The notes under the pieces were generated by a model. The model was given only the letters and a program-made list of their open reading frames with translations, was not told the DNA's origin and did not search any database. Shown one piece after another: positions 28,204 to 37,479 of a stretch of 64,000 bases of DNA (its first letter is position 1; the number at the start of each line of letters is the position of its first letter). Source of the DNA: Pseudomonas sp. NC02 (GTDB taxonomy: Bacteria; Pseudomonadota; Gammaproteobacteria; Pseudomonadales; Pseudomonadaceae); assembly GCF_002874965.1 (NCBI RefSeq), contig NZ_CP025624.1, forward strand, positions 434,001-498,000, read 5' to 3'. Both the position numbers and the translations under genes were made by a program.

Positions 28204-30518
28204 CTCATCTTCCTTGTCCCGGACGGGCTGGCCCACGGCGCCAGCATGAAGCTGAACGCCAGCCCCAGGCTCACCGACAGCCCAAAATTACTCACCGCCG
28301 GTGTGCTGGAAATAGCCAGCAGGCCGAACGATAGCCAAGTAGTCACGGCCGCCAACAGTGTGCCCAACAGGCTCACGGCGGCGCCGCCAATTTGTTCACG
28401 CATCAGGATCGCGTAGTCGACGCTGATGGCGGTCACCAGCAGCAGGCCGAACAGGCTGAACAACGTCAACGGCTGCCCCAGCCAACCGAGGCTGGCCAGG
28501 CTGCACAGCGCCGCCAGCAACGGCAGGGCGACGATGCGCAAGGCACCGCCGAAGCCGAACGGCAGGATCAGCAGCAGTACGATCAACACGCAGGACATCA
28601 ATTTCAATTCCGCCGCGCTGATCTGTGTGGCAGCGAATACCTGGTTCAAGTCGCCGAGGCGATCCACCAACTGCACGCCGGGCAGATCCAGGGCCTGCAC
28701 CCGCAGCAAGGCCGGGTTGTTCAACCCTTGCAGGCTCACCATCGCCGCCACGCCACCGTCGACATTCCCCAGCCACAGCGTGCGCCACGGCTCGGCCAGC
28801 GGGCCGACCAGTGCTGCGTCGATGTCTTCGGTGGGCAAGGCCTGCAACTGGGCCAGCTCGGCTTGCAGCGCGCTGGCGGGCACACCGAGGTCCAGCAATG
28901 GCTGCCAGTACTGCGGCAGCTGTTTCAGGGCCTCGCGCAGTTGCTGTTGCTCCGCCGGCGCGCTGACCAACTGGTTGAGCGCCAGGTAACCCTGGAGCTT
29001 GTCCATGTTCACCAACTGATCCAGGCGCTGGCTCAGCGCGGCCTGGCGTTCCAGCAACTGCTGCTGGTTGTCCGCCCGCACCAGGAAGAACTGGCTGGTG
29101 GGCTGGAACCCGGTAATCCGCGCAACGGCCTGGGCTTCCTGCAGCAACTGCGGTGGCGCACCGATCCACTGGCGGATATCGTTTTTGCTGTTCAGGTGCC
29201 ACAGCCCACCGGCGCAAAACACCAACACCAGTATCAACAACACCGGGCTTGGCAGGCGCTTGAGCAGCGACTCGCGCACGCTCAGCAGGAACTCGGCAAT
29301 GCGCAGGGGCCATTGCGCCGGGCGCAGCTCGACGCCTTTGAGCAAGGCCGGCAACAGGCACACGGCCGACAGGTAAGCGCCCACCAGACCGGCAGCGGAG
29401 AACACCGCGATTTGCGTCAGCGCCGGGAACGGCGTCCACGCCAGGGCCAGGTAACCGATGCAACTGGTGGCCAGGCTCAGGCTCAGGCCCGGCAAGGTCA
29501 CGCGCAACGCTGGCCAACTGCGCCAAGGGCTCATGCTCCAGCTCTTGGACAGGTAATGCAGCGGGTAATCCACCGCCACGCCGATCAGGCTCGAGCCCAG
29601 CACCAGCGTGATCACATGCATATGCCCGAACAGCGCCACGCAGGCCACCGCACCAAACAGCATGCCCACCAGCACCGGCACGAACGCCAGCAACACCCGC
29701 CAGCGGCGGAACGCAAGCAGCAGCAATAACAGGATGCCTACCGTCGCGCCGCCGCCGACCCAAGTGATTTCCCGGGTGGCCTGCTGCTGACCATTGGCTG
29801 CATACAGCAGGCCGCTTGCGGCGAGCAATTGCGCGCCTTGCTGGTCGGCCTGCTCGCGGCTGGCCTTGAGCAGGTCAGCCACTTGCATCGGCAGTTTCAT
29901 GTCGAAGGCATTGCCGGTGGTGCGGGCCCGCAGCAGTACCCAGCTTTTGCCGTCGGCATCGGCGATCAGCGCGCCGCTGCCGATATCCAGCTGCACCGAA
30001 CCGTGTTGCGGCTGGCTGTTCTGGATGCGCCCGGTGAGGCCCAGCCAATCGTCCTGGCTGGGCACCAGGCTGAAGCCGGTGAACGGGTCGAACAGCGCCT
30101 GAACCCGCTGCTGAATAAACGCCTGGGGCTCGTCGATCAGTTGCTCGCGATCCTTGGCCGAGAGCATCGCCAGCCGGCCTTGCAGCAACTGCTGACGCAG
30201 GGCCGGCAGGTCGGCTTGGAGGTTCCACTGAACTTTCTCAAACAGGCCGCTGGCTTGCCAGGCTTCGCCCAATTGTGTCGCCATGGCCACGGCTTTTTGT
30301 CGATCGGCATGCCCCACCAGCACCAGCATTTCGCGGTTCAGTGGTTCCTGCATGCGCTGTTCGGCGCGCAGCTCCAGCGCATCCGGCGCGGTGCCGGGCA
30401 CCAGTTCCATCAGGTTCGCCGACAGCGGTGCGCCATGGCGCCATTGCCAGCCCGCCAGGGCCAACACGGCCACCAGCAGGATCAGGAACAGGCGCGGCAA
30501 CCAGCGTTCACTCGGCAA
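28200..30518 (-). CDS. MMPL/RND-family exporter of the aryl polyene operon
   Basis: A 772-residue inner-membrane protein with two repeats of one helix, a large periplasmic domain and five helices. The second repeat holds the TAISVDYAILMREQ motif and the first the VAVDYPLHYL counterpart. Such proteins export lipid-like products and are a fixed part of aryl polyene clusters (ApeM). The start is TTG 30516-30518, overlapping the LolA-like stop by 11 bases; a TTG six codons later is an alternative. Confidence 0.85.
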   Translation of the reverse strand: MPSERWLPRLFLILLVAVLALAGWQWRHGAPLSANLMELVPGTAPDALELRAEQRMQEPLNREMLVLVGHADRQKAVAMATQLGEAWQASGLFEKVQWNLQADLPALRQQLLQGRLAMLSAKDREQLIDEPQAFIQQRVQALFDPFTGFSLVPSQDDWLGLTGRIQNSQPQHGSVQLDIGSGALIADADGKSWVLLRARTTGNAFDMKLPMQVADLLKASREQADQQGAQLLAASGLLYAANGQQQATREITWVGGGATVGILLLLLLAFRRWRVLLAFVPVLVGMLFGAVACVALFGHMHVITLVLGSSLIGVAVDYPLHYLSKSWSMSPWRSWPALRVTLPGLSLSLATSCIGYLALAWTPFPALTQIAVFSAAGLVGAYLSAVCLLPALLKGVELRPAQWPLRIAEFLLSVRESLLKRLPSPVLLILVLVFCAGGLWHLNSKNDIRQWIGAPPQLLQEAQAVARITGFQPTSQFFLVRADNQQQLLERQAALSQRLDQLVNMDKLQGYLALNQLVSAPAEQQQLREALKQLPQYWQPLLDLGVPASALQAELAQLQALPTEDIDAALVGPLAEPWRTLWLGNVDGGVAAMVSLQGLNNPALLRVQALDLPGVQLVDRLGDLNQVFAATQISAAELKLMSCVLIVLLLILPFGFGGALRIVALPLLAALCSLASLGWLGQPLTLFSLFGLLLVTAISVDYAILMREQIGGAAVSLLGTLLAAVTTWLSFGLLAISSTPAVSNFGLSVSLGLAFSFMLAPWASPSGTRKMR

Positions 30519-31233
30519 AGTCGTGTTGCTCCGCGTCGCTCAAGGGCTGGCTGCTGGTGCTGTCCTGCATGCGCAGTACGGTGCTGTCGCCCTGGGTTTC
30601 CAGCAGCTCGATCTTCTGCACCAGTTCGCCGCCGTCGATATTGATTTGGGTGAACACCTGCTTGAGCAGCAGCGAGCGCGGGATCAACGTGAGTTTCCAC
30701 TGCTGGGCTTCGCCTTGCAGTTGCAGCTCGAAGTCACGCTGCAAGCCGCTGCTGTCGCCCTGTAACACGGCGAGGAACAAACGGTTCTGCTCGGCGCCGG
30801 CGCTCTTGTTCGGCAGCAATTGCCAGCCGTTGGCGTCACGCCGGGCGATGCCGTTGGCGCTGATGCGGTAGTCCTGTTGCAGCGGGGTTTTCAGCAGCCA
30901 CAGCAGGCCGTGGTCCTTGGCCAGGACGAAGGTGCCCTTGCTGGTCAGCGGCTGCGGCAGCGCGCGCAGGTGTTTTTCCTGGATGAAGTTGCCGTGGATC
31001 ACCGACGGTTTTGCCAGCTGATCGCTGAGTTGTTGCAGGTCGAAAGCATGGGCCAGGCCTGGAATGCCCAACAACAGAATGAAGGCGATTCCTGTGGGAG
31101 CGGCGGTGCGACGATTCGACTTGCTCGCGAAGAACCTGAGGGCGCCACGGGGTGTCAGGCGGCCTGCGTTATCGTTGACGATTTTCGCGAGCAAGTCGAA
31201 TCGTCGCACCGCCGCTCCCACAGGGAATCTCAT
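30508..31233 (-). CDS. LolA-like periplasmic carrier with a REPIN-encoded N-terminal insert
   Basis: A 241-residue reading frame. From residue 64 it is a LolA-family outer-membrane carrier (FDLQQLSDQLAKPSVIHGNF; TSKGTFVLAKDHGLLWLLKTPL), the ApeL component expected to carry the pigment or its lipid across the periplasm. The signal-peptide core IAFILLLGIPGLAHA is at 49-63. Residues 4-48 are encoded by a complete REPIN (31093-31222). The ATG at 31231-31233 overlaps the thioesterase stop, so MRF is the original start, separated from its hydrophobic core by about 45 residues rich in Arg. The frame is open, but export may be impaired. Confidence 0.8.
   Translation of the reverse strand: MRFPVGAAVRRFDLLAKIVNDNAGRLTPRGALRFFASKSNRRTAAPTGIAFILLLGIPGLAHAFDLQQLSDQLAKPSVIHGNFIQEKHLRALPQPLTSKGTFVLAKDHGLLWLLKTPLQQDYRISANGIARRDANGWQLLPNKSAGAEQNRLFLAVLQGDSSGLQRDFELQLQGEAQQWKLTLIPRSLLLKQVFTQINIDGGELVQKIELLETQGDSTVLRMQDSTSSQPLSDAEQHDFAE
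31093..31222. repeat. REPIN inserted inside the LolA-like gene
   Basis: Arms of at least 38 bases (TGTGGGAGCGGCGGTGCGAC... and its complement) enclose about 54 bases. The same GTGGGAG and TTGCTCGCGA blocks occur in the main family but with a GGTGCGACGATTCGA insert in each arm. Symmetry continues outward to ATTCC/GGAAT. The length keeps the reading frame. Confidence 0.92.
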
Positions 31234-31655
31234 TTCAAGGCTCTCTCTATGGCGTCAGTGAATATTTTTGGCGACGCCAACTGCATTTCGCGGCTGGCAA
31301 TTTCCACCGCCACTTGCACGGTGCTGGCGCGGGTCAGGCGTTCACCGGTGGCCTTGTCGCTGATCAGGTAATTGACCTTCAAGCGGTTCTCCCACTCCAC
31401 CAGGCTGGCGCGCACGTTGATGGTCTGGCCGAAGGTCGCGCCGCGCACATAGCGCAGTTGCATGTCGATCACCGGCCAGGCGTAGCCCGCTTGCAGCATC
31501 GCTGTGTAGTTGTGGCCGATCTTGTCCAGCAAGGCGCAGCGGGCGACTTCCAGGTACTTTACGTAGTGCCCGTGCCACACCACGTTCATGGTGTCGATGT
31601 CGAAAAACGGCACGAGGATTTCAGTGTCGCAGTGCAACACGCCGGGGCTACGCAT
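31230..31655 (-). CDS. 4-hydroxybenzoyl-CoA thioesterase-like protein, ApeK-like
   Basis: A 141-residue hotdog thioesterase of the 4HBT/YbgC type. The active-site region FFDIDTMNVVWHGHYVKYLEVAR has the conserved Asp and the WHGHYVKYLE helix. It probably releases the polyene from its ACP or edits starter thioesters. It overlaps the ammonia-lyase stop region by eight bases and the LolA-like start by four. Confidence 0.85.
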   Translation of the reverse strand: MRSPGVLHCDTEILVPFFDIDTMNVVWHGHYVKYLEVARCALLDKIGHNYTAMLQAGYAWPVIDMQLRYVRGATFGQTINVRASLVEWENRLKVNYLISDKATGERLTRASTVQVAVEIASREMQLASPKIFTDAIERALK

Positions 31656-33189
31656 GCAGCCTCCAGTGTTGCTCGGCGATGCGTTTCAGGCACAGGCGCA
31701 GTTCGCCTTCCAGGGCGCGGTCTTCGATGACCGGCGGGAAGTCCTTGGCCAGCTCGATTTGCATGGCGGCCAGCGCCGGCGGCAGCGGGCGTGCGTCTTC
31801 AGCCTGGGCCCGCAGCCATACGCCCTGGTTGGCGGCGAGCAAGGTGGCGGCGGCGACTTGTTCGGTCAGTTCCAGCACACGAATCGCATCGCGGGCGGCG
31901 ATGGTGCCCATGCTCACCTTGTCCTGGTTGTGGCACTCGGTGGAGCGCGAGAACACGCTGGCCGGCATGGTGTTTTTCAGCGCTTCGGCGGTCCAGGCGC
32001 TGGTGCCGATCTGCACAGCCTTGAAGCCGTGGTTGATCATCGCCCGCTCGGCTGGCGCACCGGACAAATTGCTCGGCAAGCCGTGGTTGTAACGCACGTC
32101 CACCAGCAGCGCGAGCTGGCGGTCCAGCAGATCGGCGACGTTGGCCACCAGGGTCTTGAGGCTGTCCATGGCGAACGCGATGTGGCCGCCGTAGAAGTGG
32201 CCGCCGTGCAGCACGCGTTCTTCTTCGGCGTCGATGATCGGGTTGTCGTTGGCGCTGTTGAGTTCGATCTCGATGAACGAGCGCAACCAGTTCAGGCTGT
32301 CGGCCAGCACGCCCAGGACGTGGGGCGCGCAGCGCAGGGAGTAACGGTCTTGCAGGCGATGCAGCGGCGCGGTCGGCGCGTCAATCGCCAGATCCTTGCG
32401 CAGCCAGGCGGCGACTTGCATCTGCCCCGGGTGCGGCTTGGCGGCGAACAGGCGCTCGTCGAAATGCTCCGGGTTGCCTTGCAGCGCCACCACGTTCAGC
32501 GCGGTGATGCGCGTGGCCAGTTGCAGCAGGTAGTCGGCGCGGGCGAAGGCCAGGCAGGCGAGGCCGGTCATCACGGCGGTGCCGTTCATCAGTGCCAGGG
32601 CCTCTTTCGGGCGCAGTACCAGCGGGTCCCAGCCCAGCTCGCGGTGCACCTCCGCCGCCTGGCGGCGTTCGCCACGGAACATCACTTCGCGCTCACCAGA
32701 CAAGGTTGCGGCCACGTAGGACAGCGGCGTCAAGTCACCGCTGGCGCCTACCGAGCCTTCTTCCGGAATCAGCGGCAGCACGTCGAATTCCAGGAACGCG
32801 TGCAGGCGCTCCAGCAACTCCACGCGCACGCCCGACACGCCATGGCACAGCGACTGCAACCGCGCCGCCAGCACCGCGCGGGTGGCTTGCGCATCCAGCA
32901 ACTTGCCCAGGCCGCAGCCGTGGAACGTGTAGAGGTGGCGGGGCAACGCTTCGACGTGCTCCAGCGGCACCGCCACCACGCACGAGTCGCCGTAGCCGGT
33001 GGTCACGCCGTAGATCACGCCTTCCTTGTCCAGCAACGAATCCAGGAACTGCGCGCCCTTGGCGATGCGCTGGCGGTACTTGGCGTCAGCTTGCAGTTGA
33101 GTCGGCGCCTGACGGTTGGCCAGGGCCAGCACGTCTTCGATGCGCAGGGGAATTTCGCCGAAGGTTACCGGCTCAAGATGCGTCGTCAT
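31648..33189 (-). CDS. Aromatic amino acid ammonia-lyase (HAL/PAL/TAL family)
   Basis: A 513-residue lyase with the MIO cofactor triad Ala149-Ser150-Gly151 in GSVGASGDLTPLSY, the catalytic Tyr60 in VIYGVTTGYGD, and downstream NSANDNPI and TECHNQDKVS motifs. The substrate-selectivity pair is Phe89-His90 (YTFHGCG), unlike the Ser-His of histidine lyases, His-Leu of tyrosine lyases or Phe-Leu of phenylalanine lyases. Inside an aryl polyene operon it most likely makes cinnamate or 4-coumarate as the aryl starter; true hut genes are absent. It overlaps both neighbours. Confidence 0.85.
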   Translation of the reverse strand: MTTHLEPVTFGEIPLRIEDVLALANRQAPTQLQADAKYRQRIAKGAQFLDSLLDKEGVIYGVTTGYGDSCVVAVPLEHVEALPRHLYTFHGCGLGKLLDAQATRAVLAARLQSLCHGVSGVRVELLERLHAFLEFDVLPLIPEEGSVGASGDLTPLSYVAATLSGEREVMFRGERRQAAEVHRELGWDPLVLRPKEALALMNGTAVMTGLACLAFARADYLLQLATRITALNVVALQGNPEHFDERLFAAKPHPGQMQVAAWLRKDLAIDAPTAPLHRLQDRYSLRCAPHVLGVLADSLNWLRSFIEIELNSANDNPIIDAEEERVLHGGHFYGGHIAFAMDSLKTLVANVADLLDRQLALLVDVRYNHGLPSNLSGAPAERAMINHGFKAVQIGTSAWTAEALKNTMPASVFSRSTECHNQDKVSMGTIAARDAIRVLELTEQVAAATLLAANQGVWLRAQAEDARPLPPALAAMQIELAKDFPPVIEDRALEGELRLCLKRIAEQHWRLHA

Positions 33190-34108
33190 CGGTCTTCCAG
33201 AAAGGGTAAAAGTTGAACCATTGTTGGGGCGCTTCCAGGCAGAACTGGCCCAGGCGCTCGGCGTAGCGGGCGGTCCATTGTGCGATCACCTGCTGGCGGT
33301 CGCTGCGTTTCCATTCGATCAACTGGGCAAACGGCTCGATGATCAGGCGATAACGGCCTTGGTGCTTCAAGCACATCAGCAGGTTGACCGGGCATTTCAG
33401 CAAACCGGCCAACAGCCACGGGCCTTGGGGGAAGGCGGCGTCATGGCCGAGGAAATCCACGCGTACCGTGCGCCCGCCATGCAGCGGTACGCGGTCGCCG
33501 GCAATCGCCAGCCACTCGCCGTCGTCGAGGCGCTGGCTGAGCAGCATCATCACCGCCGGGTCAAGTTCGCTGACCTGGATCAGGCGCAGATTGGTCGCCC
33601 CGGCTTCGCCCAGAATCCGGTTGAAACGTTCAGCGTGCTTGGTGTGCACCAGCACGTTCATGGTGACCTTTTCGCCCAGTTCGGCGAGGGCGCGGCACAC
33701 CTCAAGATTGCCCAGGTGCGCGCCCACCAGCATCTGCCCGCGTTCGCTGCGCAGCTGGCCGCGCAGTTGGGCCGGGTCGATGATTTCGATCTGCTCCAGG
33801 CGCAGCTTGCCGTTCCATACGTCGAGCTTGTCCAGCAGGGCGTCGGCGAACGCCATGAACTGGCCGAAGACGCTTCTGTGGGTAGGGCGCAGGTCGTCGC
33901 GCCGGCTCCAGTCGGCCAGGCGCTGCTGGTATTGCCAGGCGCTTTGGCGGGCCGTGCGGCCGAACAGAAAGAAGTAGAAAACGATGCCGTAGAGCAGCGG
34001 GCTCAGCAGCCGGCGCCCGAGGACCTTGGCGGCGAAGGCGGTGAATTTCATCAGCCAGAAGCTGCCGCGCTCCTCGCGGTCGGCCCAGTGCTTGGTGTCC
34101 TGGCTCAT
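33173..34108 (-). CDS. LpxL-like lipid acyltransferase
   Basis: A 311-residue protein starting MSQDTKHWADREERGS (ATG 34106-34108, ATGA overlap with the glycosyltransferase). One N-terminal membrane helix (LLYGIVFYFFLFG) and the LABLAT/HtrB motif GAHLGNLE (His-x4-Glu) identify the lipid A acyltransferase family. It probably attaches the aryl polyene acyl chain to a lipid or sugar acceptor; in some clusters it is fused to the glycosyltransferase. It overlaps the ammonia-lyase start by 17 bases. Confidence 0.82.
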   Translation of the reverse strand: MSQDTKHWADREERGSFWLMKFTAFAAKVLGRRLLSPLLYGIVFYFFLFGRTARQSAWQYQQRLADWSRRDDLRPTHRSVFGQFMAFADALLDKLDVWNGKLRLEQIEIIDPAQLRGQLRSERGQMLVGAHLGNLEVCRALAELGEKVTMNVLVHTKHAERFNRILGEAGATNLRLIQVSELDPAVMMLLSQRLDDGEWLAIAGDRVPLHGGRTVRVDFLGHDAAFPQGPWLLAGLLKCPVNLLMCLKHQGRYRLIIEPFAQLIEWKRSDRQQVIAQWTARYAERLGQFCLEAPQQWFNFYPFWKTDDDAS

Positions 34109-34839
34109 GCCTGCCACCGGCGCCAGAGGATCATCGGCGCGCGCACCAACATGCCGAAGAACAGCCGGGTGTGCATCGAGGAAATCAGCGCGTTGTCGTG
34201 GAACAGGCGAAAGTGCGACAGGCCGTCGGCGGGGTAGTGCACCTTGGTCGGCAGCCAGCGCATCGGCTGGTTGCGCCAGGCCAGGCGCACCAGGATGTCG
34301 GAGTCGAAATCCATGCGTTTGCCGATGTTGGCCGAGTCCATCAAGGCCAGGGTCGGTGGCAGTGGGTACACGCGAAAGCCGCACATGGAATCGCGGATCT
34401 GCAGCGACAAGGTGTTGATCCACACCCAAACGTGGGTCAGGTAGCGCGCGTAAAGGCGGCCCTTGGGCACGCTGTCGTCGTATTCCGGGTAGCCGCAGAT
34501 CACCGCATTCGGGTGGGCGCGGGAGGCGTCGAGGAAGGTACCGACTTCCCGCAGGTCGTGCTGGCCGTCGGCGTCCACTTGCAGGGCGTGGGTGAAACCC
34601 AGGCGTGCGGCTTCGCGAAAGCCGGCCATGACGGCGGCGCCTTTGCCCTGGTTGGCGGGCAGGGTCAGCAGGGACACGTTGTCGAGGGTTGCCAGTTGCG
34701 CCAGTACGGCGGCGCAGGTGGCGCTGCTGCCATCGTCTACCAGCAGGCATGGCAGGCCGCTGGACAGCACGCTATGAACCACGGCGGGCACGGCGGCTTC
34801 GTGGTTATAGACCGGGATCAAGGCGCAGGGCTTATGCAT
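34105..34839 (-). CDS. Family 2 glycosyltransferase
   Basis: A 244-residue GT-A enzyme starting MHKPCALIPVYNHE (ATG 34837-34839). Nucleotide-sugar motifs are LLVDDGSS and the metal-binding LQVDADGQHD; FRVYP and a C-terminal helix follow. It probably adds a sugar to the lipid carrier or headgroup of the pigment. Acceptor and donor cannot be told from sequence. It follows a REPIN that splits the operon into two runs of overlapping genes. Confidence 0.82.
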   Translation of the reverse strand: MHKPCALIPVYNHEAAVPAVVHSVLSSGLPCLLVDDGSSATCAAVLAQLATLDNVSLLTLPANQGKGAAVMAGFREAARLGFTHALQVDADGQHDLREVGTFLDASRAHPNAVICGYPEYDDSVPKGRLYARYLTHVWVWINTLSLQIRDSMCGFRVYPLPPTLALMDSANIGKRMDFDSDILVRLAWRNQPMRWLPTKVHYPADGLSHFRLFHDNALISSMHTRLFFGMLVRAPMILWRRWQA

Positions 34840-34870
34840 AACAGATACCCCATTGGCAGAAGCGCTGTGC

Positions 34871-35000
34871 GTGGCGAGGGAGCTTGCTCCCGCTGGGCTG
34901 CGAAGCGGCCCCAACACAGGCGACACCGATTTGCCTGACAAACCACAGTGCCTGGGTTGGGAGCGCTGCGCACTCCAGCGGGAGCAAGCTCCCTCGCCAC
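34871..35000. repeat. REPIN, second family, inside the aryl polyene operon
   Basis: Arms GTGGCGAGGGAGCTTGCTCC and the complement enclose about 80 bases. It lies in the 167-base gap between the ligase gene and the glycosyltransferase, the only sizeable gap in the operon core, and ends 6 bases before the ligase stop codon. Confidence 0.9.
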
Positions 35001-35006
35001 AAAAGC

Positions 35007-36677
35007 TTAATCACTGACCCTCTCCAGCACGATCCGCCCACTGGAGCAGGCGGCCGCCTCATTGCGGTAGGCGAAGTACAACTTGCCGCGCTCCTGATCG
35101 AACCGCAGGTGCAGTTCGATCCGGTCATCCGGGCGTACCAGTTGCTGGAACTTGAGCACTTCCATCCCGGCGAACGGCCCCGGCAGCTTGAGCAGTTGCT
35201 GGCCCAGGCTCAGCGCCCAATCCACTTGCACCACGCCCGGTAGCACCGGGGTTTGCGGGAAGTGGCCGCTGAAGTAGGCGAGGTCCGGCGGGATCGCCAG
35301 TTGCAGGGTCCATTCACCGTTGGCTTCGACTTGTTCCAGTACTTCCGGGGCTTTCGGGCGCGGTGCCAGCAGCAGGGCTTCGACGTCGGCCTGGGGCAGC
35401 TTGCCTTGGGTGTTCAGCGGCAATTGGCGCAACAGGCGCCAGCGGCGGGGCAGGGCCAGGGCTTCGCAGTGTTGGCTCAAGTGCTGGCGCAGGGTCTGGG
35501 TGACGGTGCGCCGGCCCTGGTTACGCAGGGCATGCAAGCCGTCTGCGCTGAGCACCACGAGGGCGCCGAGGGAGGCGCGGTTTTCCTGCACCACGCCCAG
35601 GCGCGTTTCAGCGACCCAGGCATGGTCCATCAGCGCCTGTTCCAGCATCGGCAGGGAGATGCGTTTTTCTTCCAGCTTGACGATGCGGTCCAGGCGGCCG
35701 AGCAATTCGAAGCGGCCGTCGGCGTGGATGGTGGCGGCGTCGGCGGTCTGTTCGACATGGCCGGCGGGCAAGTATGGCGAGGCGATGCGCAAGGCGCCGT
35801 CGGCGTCCTGGCTCAGCTGCACGTCGGCAAACGGCTGCCACGGTTGTTCGCCCTGGCGCCAGGCGATGCCGCCGGTTTCCGAGCTGCCGAGGATTTCCGT
35901 CGGCCATTGCTGCAAACGCTGATGCAGGCTGCCGGCGGCCTCAAGGGGCAAGGCGCCGCCGGAGGAAAACACCCGTTTGACCGGTGTAAGCGCTGGCCAG
36001 TCGAGGTTGTCACCCATGCGCTTGAGGAGCGCCGGGCTGGCGACCCAGGCAAATTGCGCATGCTCGCGGCTGGCGCGCTGCAAGTCCTCGGGAAATGCCA
36101 ACTGTTGGCGCACAAAGGTGCGCCCGGCACACAACGGCCACAGCACCCGGAACAGCAAGCCATAGATATGCTGGGTGGCGACGCTGCCGATGATGCACGC
36201 CTCGCCCAGGTCGGCGCCCCACAAGGTTTCCAGCGCCTGGACTTCATTGGCCATCTGGCGCAGGGTTTTGTCGATGCGCTTGGGTTCGCCGCTGGAGCCG
36301 GAGGTGCACAGGCTCAGGCAGCAGGCATCCAGGTCCAGGGCTTCGGCGCTTGATGGCGCTTGATACAGCGCGTCCAAGTCGCTGGCCTCGGTCAACCAGG
36401 CGTCGACGGCATCGTCCCAGCGTTGGCGCGTTTGTGGTTGCAGGTCGGCAGGCAACAACACGCTGACGCCTGCTCGCCACGCACCCAGCAGGGCGATCGC
36501 CAGCAAGCCGGCATCTTCCAGGTACACCGCCAGGCGCTGGATGCCCCGGGCTTGCAACCCGGCGGCCAGGCTCAGGGACTTCTCCCACAGGTGTGGGTGA
36601 TCCAGGGCAGGTTCGGTGGTGACCAAACGCTGCTCCACAGGCTCAAGCAGCAAGTGCTCAAGATTCAACCAATTCAT
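35007..36677 (-). CDS. apeH: Aryl-ACP ligase fused to an ApeI-like dehydratase domain
   Basis: A 556-residue protein starting [13 protein letters not shown] (ATG 36675-36677, ATGA overlap). Residues 1 to about 440 are an AMP-forming acyl/aryl ligase: P-loop [20 protein letters not shown], and [19 protein letters not shown]. It should activate the aryl acid and load it on an ACP. From about 460 a hotdog domain follows ([22 protein letters not shown]), matching ApeI. The catalytic His is kept but Asp stands where FabZ has Glu. In described clusters ApeH and ApeI are separate, so this is a fusion. Confidence 0.85.
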   Translation of the reverse strand: MNWLNLEHLLLEPVEQRLVTTEPALDHPHLWEKSLSLAAGLQARGIQRLAVYLEDAGLLAIALLGAWRAGVSVLLPADLQPQTRQRWDDAVDAWLTEASDLDALYQAPSSAEALDLDACCLSLCTSGSSGEPKRIDKTLRQMANEVQALETLWGADLGEACIIGSVATQHIYGLLFRVLWPLCAGRTFVRQQLAFPEDLQRASREHAQFAWVASPALLKRMGDNLDWPALTPVKRVFSSGGALPLEAAGSLHQRLQQWPTEILGSSETGGIAWRQGEQPWQPFADVQLSQDADGALRIASPYLPAGHVEQTADAATIHADGRFELLGRLDRIVKLEEKRISLPMLEQALMDHAWVAETRLGVVQENRASLGALVVLSADGLHALRNQGRRTVTQTLRQHLSQHCEALALPRRWRLLRQLPLNTQGKLPQADVEALLLAPRPKAPEVLEQVEANGEWTLQLAIPPDLAYFSGHFPQTPVLPGVVQVDWALSLGQQLLKLPGPFAGMEVLKFQQLVRPDDRIELHLRFDQERGKLYFAYRNEAAACSSGRIVLERVSD

Positions 36678-37219
36678 ACGCGGCCTCGAACCCTTTGTCG
36701 TACCAGCCATTCCACGGCAAACAACAGCCCCATCAGCCCGTAGGCGATCATGCCGTTGTACAACGTCCACCAGCTCAGCGGCGCCCACAGGGTGAGGGCG
36801 GCGGCGAGCAGGCCGTTACACAGGAAAAATACACTCCACACCACGGTGACCTGGCGGGTATACACAATCGCTTTTTCGGGCAGTTGCGGCTCGCTCATGC
36901 GCGCCAGGCGCTCGACCATCGGCGGCCCGTATTTCAGGCTCAGGCCGAACAGTGCCAGCATGAAGGCGCTGACCAGGCTCGGGTACCAGCGCAGCATCTG
37001 CGGGTTGTCGAACCAGGCGAGCAGCAGGCAAAAGACAATGATCGCCGCCGCCATCCAGCGGCTGCCCGGGCGCCTGGCGCCGGTCAGGGCGCGCAACAGC
37101 CACAGGCTGCCCAGCAGCAGGCCAAATTGCCACGGGGCAAAATGCTCAGTGCCGTAATACACCGCAAAAGGGTACAGCAGCCCCGCCAGCAACAGGCCAA
37201 GGGCGATCAGCCGGCTCAT
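36674..37219 (-). CDS. COG4648-type membrane protein, ApeG-like
   Basis: A 181-residue protein with about five hydrophobic segments (LIALGLLLAGLLYPFAVYYG; WMAAAIIVFCLLLAWF; VSAFMLALFGLSLKYG; VFFLCNGLLAAALTLWAPL; MIAYGLMGLLFAVEWL). The pattern matches the COG4648 membrane protein always found between the ACP and ligase genes of aryl polyene clusters. Its biochemical role is not known. It overlaps the ACP and ligase genes by four bases each. Confidence 0.8.
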   Translation of the reverse strand: MSRLIALGLLLAGLLYPFAVYYGTEHFAPWQFGLLLGSLWLLRALTGARRPGSRWMAAAIIVFCLLLAWFDNPQMLRWYPSLVSAFMLALFGLSLKYGPPMVERLARMSEPQLPEKAIVYTRQVTVVWSVFFLCNGLLAAALTLWAPLSWWTLYNGMIAYGLMGLLFAVEWLVRQRVRGRV

Positions 37220-37470
37220 GCGGCCGGTTGAACCAGGCGGTAGACCGCCTCGACCACGTCATTCACGGTACGCACGGCCTTGAACTCTTCGGCGGCGATT
37301 TTCTTGCCGGTCTGGCGCTTGATGTGGTCGATCAGGTCCACTGCATCAATGCTGTCGATTTCCAGGTCCTGGTACAGGTTGGCGTCGAGCGTGACGCGTT
37401 CCGGTTCCAGTTCAAACAGTTCCACCAGGGCGTCGCGCAAGGTGTTGAAAATATCGTCACGAGTTTGCAT
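37216..37470 (-). CDS. apeF: Acyl carrier protein, ApeF-like
   Basis: An 84-residue carrier protein. The phosphopantetheine attachment Ser lies in DLEIDSIDAVDL, within a four-helix acidic protein. One of two adjacent ACPs; in aryl polyene clusters one carries the aryl starter and growing chain. It ends by ATGA overlap with the membrane protein gene and starts 9 bases after the other ACP stop. Confidence 0.88.
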   Translation of the reverse strand: MQTRDDIFNTLRDALVELFELEPERVTLDANLYQDLEIDSIDAVDLIDHIKRQTGKKIAAEEFKAVRTVNDVVEAVYRLVQPAA

Positions 37471-37479
37471 GGTACGGTC

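Noticed and set aside
31648..33189. Reading the lyase as hutH for histidine degradation
   Set aside because: No hut genes nearby, selectivity residues differ from histidases, and it is embedded in the pigment operon.
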